From contig NC_088784.1 of assembly GCF_958450345.1 (NCBI RefSeq), positions 71,015,747 to 71,079,746 on the forward strand: a stretch of DNA of 64,000 nucleotides. The letters run 5' to 3'. Origin of the DNA: Calliphora vicina (lineage: Eukaryota > Arthropoda > Insecta > Diptera > Calliphoridae). This document shows, one piece after another, positions 1 through 10,807 of the stretch. The notes beneath the pieces were generated by a model. It was given only the letters and a program-made list of their open reading frames with translations. It did not search any database and was not told the DNA's origin. Each line of letters starts with the position of its first letter. The stretch's first letter is position 1. Position numbers and translations under genes: made by a program.

Positions 1-1439
1 GTTAATATTAATATGGTTTTTTATTTTATTTATTTATGTTTTGCAATAATATTTATTTATATTTATGTTGTTTATATATTTATGTATATAAAAAAAATGT
101 TGCTTTTTTAATGTCTTTCTTTCATTTTACTAAAAATTATCAAGACTTTTTGTTATTTTTCCTTTATTTTAAATGATTTTTTCTTTTTTCATTGAAATAT
201 TTATGTTTTTTTCTTTTTTTTAATTTAAATTTTCTGAAATATTTTTTTCTTTCTTAAAACTAAACTTGTTTTTTTTAGAGATTTTTTTTATTGGTTTAAT
301 GAGCGTTTTTTTCCAGAAAATTTATTTCTTTTTGTTTTAAAACCAGTGTCATGTTTTATATCATTTCATTTCAGTTTATTTATTATTTAAAAAAATAAAT
401 TTGGAATTTCTGTTTTATTTTAAAATTTAAACTTAATATTTTTTTGTTTAAATTTTCTGGCTTAAAATTAATTTATTTTATTAATTATTAATTTTATTTT
501 CTGTTTTTTTTTTATTCTTTATAAATGTAAAGTATGGTGTTTGTTTTGTGGTAAATTAGGAAAAGTTAAAAAAAAATCATTTCTAAATTCTAAAAAAAAA
601 AATTAATTATGGAAAGAAGTAACATTTATTTAATGGTTTTTTGTGTAGTTGTTTTCATTATTACTTGCTCACGGTTGCAGTTTATTTTTCTTTTAATTTT
701 TATAAAAAAAAAAAATATGTTCTTGTATTATTAAAATTATATGTATAATTATGCAAGTATGTATGTTTTTTTTATATGAATTATAAATGAATTACAATCA
801 GTTCTCCTAAAAATTAACACCTCAATATATTCCAGACTGCAGAAAAAACCAGATATAGCTGTTTGTGGTTGCTGTGTAGTTTTATTAAATCAAAATTAAG
901 TATTTAAGTCTATTGTTTATATACCTTAATAAGATAAACATTGGATTTTTCATTTTCTTTTTTTTGTAGTTTAAATATATAAAAAGAAGTTTTAAAAGAA
1001 ATAAACTAAAAACATACAAGAGACTTAGCATTAGCTATATTTAATTTAAACTTAATTATAAAAGAAATACAGGATTCGGAAAGAAATATTTTGTTAAAGA
1101 AATGTCTTAAAACATAAAATATTTATACTCTTTTTTTTTGTTGTTAACTTAAACTAAAAATGTATAAGACATTAAGCATAGTAGAAACAAAAGTATAGAC
1201 GTCAGGGTTTGAATAATTTGCTAAAAACAAAATATATTATAAATATCCGCTTAAATAGTATTTTAGAAAATATAAAAGAAATTAAGCTGTTTTTAGGCTG
1301 AAAATTCCCCCAGCATGTTATTAGAACTTTTTAACCCTTTGGCACAATTATTCTACTAAATTTATTAAAATTTACTTAATATATATTAAATTGTTGTAAT
1401 TAGGTTTTCAAATGATTTTTTCAGCCCTATTTATAGGTA
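1..1439. other. AT-rich spacer, no gene seen
   Basis: Long T and A runs with stop codons in all frames. I see no protein, RNA gene or recognisable transposon. It lies downstream of the minus-strand TENT5 gene and could be 3' intergenic DNA or an intron. Confidence 0.6.
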
Positions 1440-2168
1440 CATAGTGTAATGATGTTTTCTTTTCTAAACAAAAATGTTGCACTTTTCTTGCCCTTTTGTG
1501 CCAAATCATAAATTTGCTAACAAATTATAACTATTGTAAGACCTATCTATGGTTTGTTAAATTTCATTTCTGAAATATGTCAATATTTTGAAAATTTTGT
1601 GAAAAAAAAATTATTTACTGAAATGTTGCACTTTTCTTGCCCTTTTGTGCAAAATCATAAATTTGCTATCAAATTATAACTATTGAAAGAGCTAGCTATA
1701 CTTTGGTAAATTTCGTTTCTGAAATATGTCAATACTTTGAGAATTTTGTCGAATTTAGGAAAATTTTAATTTTCCAAAAAAATAAATTTATTATGTTTTT
1801 GCATATTTACTGAGCTATGCTATATTTATTGTGATGGATGTTAAAAAATTGCTTTAAATTGTAAACTTTTACATGCAATAGCTTACACATATTAAATATT
1901 TTAAAAATAGGGCAATAAAAGGGCAACATTTTTTCTCAGAAAAGAAAACGTAAAGTCTTTAGTTAAAAGAAATTTAATATTAAGAGAACCTACATTGTCT
2001 AATGCGGTTTAATTTTCCCAAAAAAATGTTGCACTTTTTCTGCCCTCTTTTTTAGCAAAATAGATGTTGAAAATAGCTTTAAATTGTTGCCATATATAAC
2101 ATTTTTGAAAAAGAAGGCAAAAAAGGGCAACATTTTTTCATTGAAAAGAAAACATCATTATACTATTA
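1440..2168. repeat. Fold-back (inverted-repeat) element with internal tandem duplication
   Basis: The left end reads ATGATGTTTTCTTTTC followed by TGTTGCACTTTTCTTGCCC. The right end is its inverse (GGGCAACATTTTTTC then GAAAAGAAAACATCAT, about 2125-2160). The left arm block is tandemly duplicated with a 149-bp period (units from about 1474 and 1623). Further inverted copies of the GTTGC...GCCC core lie near 1916-1950 and 2022-2045. There is no open frame. It is probably a non-autonomous DNA element. The same core recurs at 20.0-20.4 kb. Confidence 0.6.
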
Positions 2169-5132
2169 GACTTAAGTTAAAGTAGATTTAATATTAACAG
2201 AAAATGTTACTTCAATATTGTTTATTATTATATTGATCTCAAAATAGTGTTTTCTTTGCTAGAGATTGAAATTATTATTCCAAAACAAGCATTAAAATCT
2301 ATTTTAAAAGCAAAATAATGAGAAACTTAAATTTTGTTTAAAACTGTTTTATATTTAGAAATTTCTAAACATGTTACTTCAAAAATCTAACTTATTTCTA
2401 TTTAAATTCTAATGAATATTCTGGAGTAACATCATAAAATCTAAACTTGGGTTAAATTTCAAAATTGTCTGAAATAATATTTTGATTACAAAAAAATGTA
2501 CTAAAACGGGCAAAAAGCAGCATTGTTCAGTTTTATAATTTTCGATTTCAATGAAATTTACCACAACTATTAAATATTTAAACTGTTCATTCATAGACTT
2601 TTTGGACTGTAGGTCAAAATATTGACCTCTTGAATATTGAAAAGAGACTTGAAAAGATTTAAAACTATTAATTGACCATAACTTTTAAACTGTTCCATAT
2701 AAAATTTCAAATTAGTTTTTATTTTAAAGATATAGCTATTGCCTTTAATGTGGTATGATTACAAAAGTCATACAACCTATCGAACACCTTCAAAGTTTTA
2801 AGGTGTCCACTTATTTAGTTTAATAGTTATGAACCGAAATATGGTAGAAAGCAAGTCTTTCCTTAACAGAAAATAATATGTATCCCGTTATAAAAATTTG
2901 ATTAAATTTAAATGCAGTACATGTAAAAACATATTGAAAATGATCCATGATCTTTCAGAAAATTGATATTGTAACCTGCCTGTTTAGAAAATAAGCTACG
3001 TTGCAGGGTATCACAGGTGAACACTTGCACCAAAAAAAGATTTAAAAAGCTTTAAATCTCTACAGATATCAACCAAGTTGGCTGGACTTGAACTTTTTAT
3101 AAACTATACCAAAAAATCAGCTTGGATAGCTAAGTTATCGGTTAAAGTTTAAACGATATTTTGTTAAAAAAATTGTTCAAGTTTAGCCAAATCGAATGTC
3201 ATTTGTAGAAGATAGAAAGAAGCTTTAAAAGCTTTTTTTAGAAGCTGATATCTTTGTTGTTCAAGTTAGGCCGGTTGACTATAAATTAAATTTTCTGAAA
3301 GCTTGGATCACACTCAATATTTTTAAAATTGCATAAAAATTTTCTTATATTTTGAAATCGGCTGCATTGTGTGTTGTTCTGATTTTATGGGACTTATCAT
3401 ATAAATTCCTAGAAAAAACTAATTTTAGGTCATATTTTGATTTATAATTAGTAAACAATTTTAGAGCCCATTTTAAAGCTATGCAGGAATATAGATTTAT
3501 AATTTTGAATAGGTCGGTTTTGAGGTCTTAAAATGTTAACTTTCAGCTGTTAAAAAAAATTATCTTTAAAATTAAATCTAAATTAAGATTGAATATGGGA
3601 TAGTTTTAAAGTTATGGGCAATTATGTTTCAAAACTTGTGTGCAAAGTTTAAGGGTTTCTTTAAATTTATAGGACCTTAAAGGGTCTGGAGTTGAAATGC
3701 TTAGGATTTGATAAATACTGGAAATACATAAGAACTGTGTTAAATTTCATTGAAATCGAAGATGCTAAATTCCACTGATGATTATTTTGACAAGGATTCT
3801 CTCTCCTAAATATGTTTTTATAATTTTTCAAGACAGTTTTGAACATTGAAATCAATTTACGATTAATACATTTTTCAGGTGGTGGAAAAATAATAAATAT
3901 TGAAATTTAACTTAAGACTTTTGTTTGAATTTAAAAATGATGTTAAATATTTGTTGATATTCCGGTTTTAGAAAAACTAATATTGAAATTAAAACCGATT
4001 TATTGAAGCCTGAAGAAAACCTAACCTAACATTTTGTTTTATTTTAATTATTTATATTAAACAATTATTACATTTGGAAACAAATTTCTTCTTATTAATA
4101 AATAAGTAGATGGCAAATTACAATAGACATTTTAAAATTTAAATATTAGCTGCTTTTGAGATATAAATATAAACTTAAAATTTCTATTAGAAAAACTTAA
4201 TTTAGAAAAACTATCTGACTATTTCTTTTTTTTAACTTCTCACTATTAAACAGATCGCACTCTACTACAGACTTTTTAAAATTTAAATATTAGCTAATTT
4301 TGAGGTTTCAATAATTCTAACCTTAAAATTTTGTTATAATTTTGTATTCTTTATGAAATCTTAATTTAAATATATTTATTTATTACATTGAAAATATTAA
4401 AAATTTTAAATTTTGATAAAAATAATTTAAAATTGGGGTTTTGAAAAGTTATAGCTTAAATATCTGGGGAATTTTAATTTAATAAATTAAAAAGGTTACT
4501 CCATAATTCGATACGAAAGTTAATAACTTCGAACTACAATATATTTAGCTTATAACTAGAATTTTCAAAATAGTATGCTTAATATATTGAAATTTAAAAA
4601 TATTATCTTTCGCATCGATTTACAAAGTAACCAAGCCGATGTGGCAATTTCTAAATGATTTGAAAAAGTTTTCTTTAATGACAAAATATAAAAAGAAAAT
4701 CTACTAGGAATGAATTTTTAAGCGGATATTTTTCATTTTAAAATAGAATTCTACCAAATTTCTTAATTTAAAAGTTTTAAAGAAAATACTGTTAATGTAT
4801 TTAAAATAAAAATTTAGTTTAAAAGTAAAAAATTCGTTAACGACTAGAAAATGTTAAAAAGAAAAATTAAAAGCAAGATAGACACAAATTAAAATAGAGA
4901 AATTAATTAAAATATATTCATTCAAACCCTGTTCACACAGCAACACGGTAGTTGAGAAAAGGTATATTTGGAAAGACATAGGGACAAAGGGGACATGGAC
5001 ATGGAACATGAAATATATTATATAAGTATTATATATTTAATGTTAATTATTTTTATATTATCTCTATTAAACTTAAAACTATATCTGTCTGTAGTAAAAG
5101 AATTAGATCTGGAAGCGAACAAAACTGCTAGT
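2169..5132. other. Intergenic or intronic DNA, no gene seen
   Basis: AT-rich DNA without a convincing open frame. A short block (TTTTAAAATTTAAATATTAGC) occurs twice, near 4130 and 4272. Part of 2.6-3.9 kb has the texture of a very decayed repeat, but I could not assign a family. Confidence 0.5.
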
Positions 5133-5138
5133 TTTATT
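5133..5138 (-). terminator. Candidate poly(A) signal AATAAA of the TENT5 transcript
   Basis: On the minus strand AATAAA lies about 47 nt beyond the second in-frame stop (5185) and about 590 nt beyond the first (5728). That position suits the end of an unspliced last exon. AT-rich DNA contains many chance AATAAA hexamers, so this is only a candidate. The competing possibility is that the transcript splices at the donor near 5225 and ends further left. Confidence 0.35.
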
Positions 5139-5184
5139 CTTCAGTTGGGATGTTGTGTTTTGTGTTCGCTAGATCGAGGAGGAA

Positions 5185-5727
5185 TCAACTTAATTGAGGT
5201 GTTACATTAATATAAAAATCTTTACCTATTAATAGTAGAGAAGGCTCAGAACCATCGTAGGGATAGAAATAAGCAAATTCGCCAGTGAGTTTTTGTTTGT
5301 CGTTGGCCTGCACTAGAACTGGGGGTAAATCTTCGATGTTGCCTTCTAAATGGAATTCATGCTGTTCATGGGTTAGAATCAGATCGCCGGCCATGCTGGG
5401 TATGGTCGGCTGGGTGTCATCGGCTGGATCATCGTGTAGACAACATGTTGTGGGGGAAGATTTTAAATTGTTTGTGGAAGTTTTATGGTTGAAGGGGTAT
5501 GAGGTGGTGGTGGAGTTTCTAGCAGTTGTAGAATTGATGAGGGATGTGATGGAGTTGTTATTGCTATTGCTGCAAAAGGGTATAATGGAATCGATAATAA
5601 ACTTGGCCGGAGCTATTTTAGATGTTGGTGTAGTTGTTAAAATTATATCAGCTGCAGTTGCTGCCTTCGTATATGCTGTTGTTGTTGGTGCTGTTAATGT
5701 AGTCGTTGTGGGTGAGACGGTTGTTAA
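5185..5727 (-). CDS. In-frame C-terminal extension of TENT5 (stop-readthrough candidate)
   Basis: Directly after the TGA at 5728-5730 the same frame runs 180 codons without a stop, ending at TGA 5185-5187. The first ~105 residues are low-complexity (Thr, Ser and Asn rich). The last ~70, starting at the Met encoded at 5392-5394, look like ordinary protein: acidic and hydrophobic alternation, segments such as HEFHLEGNIEDLPPVLV and FAYFYPYDGSEP, and codon use like the upstream gene. Base composition is far less AT-rich than the flanks. A good donor sequence (G|GTAAAG, intron G at 5225) sits inside the frame, so the final 12 codons may instead be intronic. Alternatives are readthrough, an intron removing the first stop (no strong donor seen near it), or a long 3' UTR that is open by chance. 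No independent start is convincing. Confidence 0.55.
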   Translation of the reverse strand, partial: LTTVSPTTTTLTAPTTTAYTKAATAADIILTTTPTSKIAPAKFIIDSIIPFCSNSNNNSITSLINSTTARNSTTTSYPFNHKTSTNNLKSSPTTCCLHDDPADDTQPTIPSMAGDLILTHEQHEFHLEGNIEDLPPVLVQANDKQKLTGEFAYFYPYDGSEPSLLLIGKDFYINVTPQLS

Positions 5728-7443
5728 TCACGTGCTCAGCCATGTGGAGTTGCAGGTGCAAATTGTTGTGGGAATCACAGGTGCATAGTAGACGCCATTG
5801 GCGTAAATCAAGCCAGGTGGTCCGGCTTGTATTTGTATTGTTTGTGGTACCGTTGAGGCCTGAGCCGTTTGAGGAACCGTTTGCTGCTGCTGCTGTGATT
5901 GTGATTGTTGTTGTGTCTGCTGCTGCTGCTGTTGCGATTGTTGTGTTTGCTGAGTCTGATCAGCTGGGTTTGTGGCTGGCATGGCACAGCAGATGGTGGC
6001 TGTTTGTGGCGGCGTTTGTGGAACCTGTTGTAAGTAGATGGTGTGTGTATTGTGAGGTTGCTGCTGCTGCTGTTGTTGCTGCTGCGGTGTTTGACACGGC
6101 GTTGTATTCACCATAGTCATTGTGGTTGTATGCTGTTCAACCAAATGTTGATGTTGCTGCTGATACTGTTGCTGTTGGTGTTGCTGCTGATGGTGATGAT
6201 GATGATGTTGCTGCTGCTGATGTTGTTGATGCTGCTGATGGTGTTGCTGCTGCTGTTCATGGACTTGCTTTTGCTGCTCCTTGTACAGCACCTGTGCGGC
6301 CAACGACTGTATCAACAGCAATGTCTGCCGTCTCTCGTGGCCCATCAGGCATACTGTCGAATTCTCCACCACCTCACGTAAATGCATCAGGTACTGGTAC
6401 TGCATGGGTTCCTCGTCCACACCCCAGAAATGATTTCGCAAATAGGCTTCCAGTTTCACTGTCTGGGTATTGATATCTGGAAAATCGATAAAGAAACGGG
6501 AGCACATGTAGCGCTCCAAGGTTTTTATGCGCTGATTGTCGACTGGCTTGTAGTTGCGCACCAGCAAATTACAATACTTGAGCAGACCGCCGCCCCGTAT
6601 CTCTTCGGGTTGCCGCGTTGAGATCAGTTTCTTTTGCAAGTGATACAGGGCCTCTTGGAAGTCGCCGTAGACGGACTCGCCCACGACGGTGGGATAGAAG
6701 TTCTCCGATATTGGCAAGGCTGCGCAGTCGTAGAACAGCAGCAACGAGTCGAGAACAATTTGGAAGGAATCGACGGAAAACTCAAATTGTCGCCGCATGC
6801 TATCGACGAATTTCAGTTCGACATTTTTGTGACCGGGCGAATTGCCCAATGATATTAGCGACCAGCGATCGCCATCGTTATTATTATTCACCTTGACCAT
6901 TTTGCCAACGTATGCCTCCTTGAGCGCACACGGCATTATGCGACGCTTGGAGACACCTTCGGGCAACAGGTCGAGCAATGTGTTCAGTACCGCTGTTTTG
7001 ACACGATCAAAGTGACGTGGTGAGCTCAGCTCAATGGCATAAATTAAATCCAGATCATTATAAGGCTGATCCTCTGAAGCCAATACATGACTAGCTGCTC
7101 CGCCGTTCAAGCGTATATCCTTGACTATCACGCCGGCACCACCGGCACTCACATCGGCCTCCAGCTTACGCCTCACCAAATTCACCAAGTCCTTGAGTGT
7201 CACCTCCAGTGTGGGGAAATTACCGCGTCCATGTATGGCCACCTTCTCGTCCATTACATTGTGCAGCTTGCGTACCTGTTCGAAGGACAGTACAGCCAAA
7301 CGTTGTGTGCCGCCCGTATCAACGCTCTCCAGCGAGCCATGATCTGATGTGGAGGCTATCGAGGAGCCGGAACTGGGTGATGGTGGTGGGGTTTCGGTGC
7401 CACCGTCTGAGTGAAAACCATCGTCAATTTGATAAACGTCCAT
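5728..7443 (-). CDS. TENT5: TENT5/FAM46 terminal nucleotidyltransferase (non-canonical poly(A) polymerase)
   Basis: The product is 571 residues. Members of this family add poly(A) to mRNA 3' ends, mainly in the cytoplasm, often on mRNAs for secreted proteins. The order is: a Ser/Gly/Pro-rich N-terminus (1-48); the family HGRGNFPTLE block (71-80); the nucleotidyltransferase signature with LNGGAASHVL (112-121) and DLDLIY (130-135), giving catalytic Asp130 and Asp132; a likely third carboxylate Glu209 in NVELKFVDS; then FEFSVDSFQI, GESVYGDFQEA, EEIRGGGLLKYCNLLV and CLMGHERRQTL, all diagnostic of TENT5. Residues 388-540 are Gln/His-rich and insect-specific, which explains the length beyond the ~390-440 of vertebrate paralogues. 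The C-terminus ends NSTWLST, matching the vertebrate STWL-type tail, so the TGA at 5728 is probably the ancestral stop. The ATG has A at -3 and G at +4, but the frame stays open upstream to the splice acceptor, so the true start may lie in an earlier exon. Confidence 0.95.
   Translation of the reverse strand: MDVYQIDDGFHSDGGTETPPPSPSSGSSIASTSDHGSLESVDTGGTQRLAVLSFEQVRKLHNVMDEKVAIHGRGNFPTLEVTLKDLVNLVRRKLEADVSAGGAGVIVKDIRLNGGAASHVLASEDQPYNDLDLIYAIELSSPRHFDRVKTAVLNTLLDLLPEGVSKRRIMPCALKEAYVGKMVKVNNNNDGDRWSLISLGNSPGHKNVELKFVDSMRRQFEFSVDSFQIVLDSLLLFYDCAALPISENFYPTVVGESVYGDFQEALYHLQKKLISTRQPEEIRGGGLLKYCNLLVRNYKPVDNQRIKTLERYMCSRFFIDFPDINTQTVKLEAYLRNHFWGVDEEPMQYQYLMHLREVVENSTVCLMGHERRQTLLLIQSLAAQVLYKEQQKQVHEQQQQHHQQHQQHQQQQHHHHHHQQQHQQQQYQQQHQHLVEQHTTTMTMVNTTPCQTPQQQQQQQQQPHNTHTIYLQQVPQTPPQTATICCAMPATNPADQTQQTQQSQQQQQQTQQQSQSQQQQQTVPQTAQASTVPQTIQIQAGPPGLIYANGVYYAPVIPTTICTCNSTWLST
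5877..6255 (-). repeat. CAG/CAA/CAC repeat tracts encoding polyGln/His in TENT5
   Basis: Three Gln-rich tracts lie within the gene: residues 397-433 (mixed Gln/His with a run of six His), 454-462 (nine Gln) and 498-521 (Gln with Ser and Thr). CAG and CAA are mixed, which limits slippage but still makes length polymorphism likely. On the plus strand the tracts create spurious Leu-rich and Val/Ala-rich open frames. Confidence 0.9.
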
Positions 7444-7525
7444 TCTGTCGGATCTTTGTTTGTGATATGACGAATCGGGTGCGTCTAGTGTCCCGCACTA
7501 AAATAAGAAAGGGAAAAGAGAAACA
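7444..7525 (-). promoter_or_regulatory. 3' splice site opening the TENT5 coding exon
   Basis: Reading the minus strand, a pyrimidine tract (TTCTCTTTTCCCTTTC, then TTATTTTAG) ends at AG 7499-7498, and the exon begins TGCGGGAC at 7497. The 54 nt from there to the annotated ATG are 18 sense codons in the same frame. The coding sequence could therefore continue from an upstream exon, or these codons are 5' UTR. At least one more 5' exon must exist at higher coordinates. I cannot locate it. Confidence 0.75.
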
Positions 7526-8571
7526 GAAAATGTTTTAATTAGAGATCTTTTGGAAGAAAGAATAAGATTATGAATATATTTATTAGGTGATTTTCTTTTG
7601 TAGTAATCAAGTGTTTATTTATTTGTTTCATAAATCTTTTTTTTTATTTTTTTTTTGTTTGTTTTATATTATAAACAAATATTTTAATTTTACTTTCATT
7701 GGGAGTTTATTTTTATTTTCAGCTACACGTAAATTTAATTCTTTGGTTTTTAATTTACTGCCCACTATTAATTTTTATTTTTTTGTTTTATTTCAAATCA
7801 TTTCTACGAAATGTGGGTGTTTAAGAAAAATTACTACATTTTGGTGTATAGTATATAAATTTGTTGTACAATACTTTTTATTAAACAAAAATAAAATAAT
7901 AAAAGTTGTTAAATAAAACCCCATTTGTAGACAAAACTCAAGAAATGTATTGAGCAAATCAACCAACCACAACGAGACGCTAAATTTTTAATGACAAAAA
8001 AACAATATTAAAAGGAAATTGTAGACCATAAAATAACAAGAAAAAAAAATATCTAAAATACGAAATACAACAAAACTAAATACGAATTGACATGACAAGA
8101 CATTAGAAAAATAACAAGACAAAAATATACCAAAACAAAAAACGAAATAAAAAACACCAAAAAAGTACAAAAATTCTTTAAAATGAAACGAAATTTAATC
8201 GATTTATAGTCGAACAAATAATTGTAAGGTTATTGAAGAAATTAAAAATAATCAGCCTAACCACAAAATCCTTAACGTTGATTTTAAGTCTATAAAGTTG
8301 AATATTATTTTAAATTTCGTAGCAGAAAACAAATTTTAAATATAATTTAACAAGTTCGTAGCTTATGCTACGAAAAAAACAAAAGTTTTATTTTAAAATT
8401 AAGTCGATTTTAACAAAAATTAACTTTAAAATTTATTTTATAGTTAGGCTGAATATGTTTCGAAATGAAAATAAAGTCTTATTTATACTTAAGTTAAAAT
8501 TACTTAAAAATGCTATTGAAATTGTTCAGGAATATTAAAGTGTTTAACTTTTTGAATATCCCACCATTTAA
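7526..8571. other. AT-rich spacer, probably TENT5 intron
   Basis: T-rich then A-rich sequence directly upstream of the splice acceptor. The open frames here are low-complexity Phe/Leu strings from T runs. I see no gene or recognisable repeat. Confidence 0.5.
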
Positions 8572-9827
8572 ATGAAAGGGCAACACTGCTCTGTCAGTTC
8601 ACTCCTGTCGAAATTTGAACAAGCTACGTCATTTACGTCACTACCTGAGGCATTGGCAAAAATTGAATTTCATGTGCTCACTACGCATTATTTTTTGCGG
8701 ATAAAATCCATCACTCAAACCAAGCCAAAACTAGATAAATACTATGAGATCTCTGCACCATCAATTTCAATGGTAAACAAGTAAGGAAGTATGGTCGGTC
8801 AAGCCCGACCATATAATACCCTACACCAAGTAAATGAGTAAAAATATTTTTCTTTTAAAATTTCAATAATTTATATTCGTGAGTGATTTTCGGAAGTAGG
8901 CCTTATATGGGAGCTATGACCAATTATGGATCGATCACCATAAAATTAGGTCGTGTGATTTATGTCTATATGAAAGTTATTTATGTTGAATTTTGTGTAT
9001 ATACCAAAATTTTTAAGTGATTTAAGCACGTTAAACTGATTTTCGGAAGCGGGTCTATATGGGAGCTATGACTAATTATGGACCGATCGTAACAAAATTT
9101 GGTGACATGAATTTTGTATATATAAAATTTATTTGGAGCGAATTTTGTGTAGATACATAGATAAATTAAACATTTATGACCGATAAAGTCCAATTTCGTG
9201 AGGACATTTGTATGGGGGCTAGGTGAAATAATGGACTGATTTCAGCCAGTTTCAATAGGCTTGGTCGTTGGGTCGAAAAAGTAATATGTACCAAATTTGA
9301 TCGAAATATCTTCAATCGTCGATCGGTATACTTTAATGTTGGTGTAGGGTATAAAAAGTGGTTTACTGAATTTCGTTGTGGCCGTACAAGCACGGAAGAT
9401 GCCAAACGTTATGGAAGACCAGTTGAGGTCTTTAAACCCGAAAAAAAATCACGATGTGGTATTGACCGATCGGAGATTGAAATTGCGAGAGATTGTGGAC
9501 CCATAGTTCAGTGGTTTCAATTTTGATTGAATACTTGGATATGAGAAAGCTCTCCGCTTTTCTTCACAATCGGGTTCACTAAATCCATGAATTAGTCTGC
9601 GAAATGCTCTCTCTTTCGCCCTATTCACCGGATTTAGGCCCATGTGAATAAATCTTGTTTCCAAAAACCTGAAAAAATGGCTAGGCGGAAAGAGATTTGA
9701 CTCCAACGATGAAATCATCTCACAAACAAATAACTATTTTGACAACCTCGACAAATCTTATTTTTTGGAAGGGAAGGGATAGAGCTCAAAAGAGACTATG
9801 TTGAAAAATAAAATGATTCGTTATCCA
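8572..9827 (+). pseudogene. Mariner-type transposase remnant (family 2), split by a Helentron
   Basis: The N-terminal part is encoded to about 8776, with KIEFHVLTTHYFLR and YYEISAPSISMV. The reading resumes immediately after the inserted Helentron at 9353 with KKWFTEFRCGRTSTEDAKRY. Later pieces include LTDRRLKLREIV (about 9465-9500), a large internal deletion, YSPDLGPCE where mariners have YSPDLAPCDY (the last catalytic Asp is lost), LKKWLGGKRFDSNDE and, with frameshifts, a C-terminal LKRDYVEK. The order and motifs fit mariner transposases distinct from the five family-1 copies elsewhere in the window. It is dead: stops, frameshifts, a deletion and an insertion. It is followed directly by another Helentron. 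Confidence 0.8.
8777..9352 (-). mobile_element. Helentron/DINE-like element, family A, copy 1
   Basis: In element orientation the 3' end is CTTACTTG preceded by a hairpin (GGTCGGGCTTGACCGACC), and the subterminal inverted repeats are ATACCCTACACC and GGTGTAGGGTAT. This resembles DINE-1/Helentron non-autonomous elements. The central microsatellite block is missing, so this is an internally deleted copy. It interrupts a mariner reading frame after the codons for SMV. Confidence 0.75.
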
Positions 9828-10468
9828 AACAGGTAAGAGAACTATATTCGGCTGTGCCGAATCTTATATACCCTTCACCAAATTATACTTTAAAATAAAA
9901 ATTTTAAATATTTTTTAGGTAAACAAAATTTTTTTTTTCCAAAGTTGTTTTTTTAATTTTTTGGAAAAAAAATTTTCGAATTATTTTAAATTTTTTTGGT
10001 GAAAAAAAAATTCGGGTTAAAAAATATTTTTTCTGATTTTGACACATTGCAGGTCCAACTTACGGCTTATATACGTCGTTGCAAAGGTCTTTGAAATATC
10101 TATCATTAGATATCCATATTGTCTAAATTGATGACTTAATAATCCAGACATAGGTCAAAAATCTAGGTTGTCCTGGTTTTTTCCCCATATCTCAGCCATT
10201 TGTGGACCGATTTTGCTGATTTTAAATAGAAAACTTCTCGAAAGCATGTCTGACAGAATTATTAAAGATTTGGATACCGAAGATATCTGGGGTCTTCAGA
10301 AAATTGATTTCAACAGACAGACAGACGGACATGGCTTAATCAACTCCGCTATATGTAAGGATCCAGAATATATGTATATACTTTATAGGGTCGGAAAATT
10401 ATATTGTGGAAATTACAAACGGATTGACAAACTTATATATACCCTTCTCACGAAGGTTAAGGGTATAT
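9828..10468 (-). mobile_element. Helentron/DINE-like element, family B, copy 1
   Basis: It begins on the plus strand with ACAGGTAAGAG, then the hairpin TTCGGCTGTGCCGAA and TATACCCTTCACC. It ends with the complementary subterminal repeat GGTTAAGGGTATA. The internal GACGGACATGGCTTAATC block corresponds to the microsatellite/B-block junction of the family. No coding capacity. Confidence 0.75.
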
Positions 10469-10807
10469 AAACTGTGTTTCATTCAAAAAGTCATTTCTTT
10501 ATTATTTTTTTTTTTGTTTGAACCCCAAAACTTGTAGCTTTTTCACTTAAGTTGTACTTATATTTATTAACTCTACTGTGTAATTATTTTAAAGTATGAA
10601 AAACATATGTTCACATTAAATAGTTAACACATTTTCTACTTATAAAATCATTGAACATTAATTTCTGAGTCAAAAAATTAATTAAAATAAAAAAAGAATA
10701 GGAAATAAGTGAAACCCACAATTAAATAGAAAACCTAATAGCTATTTTATAAATTTATAATGTTTGTTCATTGAATCTGTTTGACTTTTAAATGTAACCC
10801 TATGTCT

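Noticed and set aside
5285..7538. Many plus-strand frames (up to 167 codons) opposite TENT5
   Set aside because: They are antisense shadows. Leu- and Val/Ala-rich strings come from the CAG/CAC tracts, with no family motifs.
8981..9405. Minus-strand ORFs and similar ORFs at 42484-42881 and 56357-56542 with near-identical peptides
   Set aside because: The shared peptides (FIGHKCLIYLCIYT-like) arise because all lie in Helentron family A copies. The frames are short, differ in length and are not preserved as genes.
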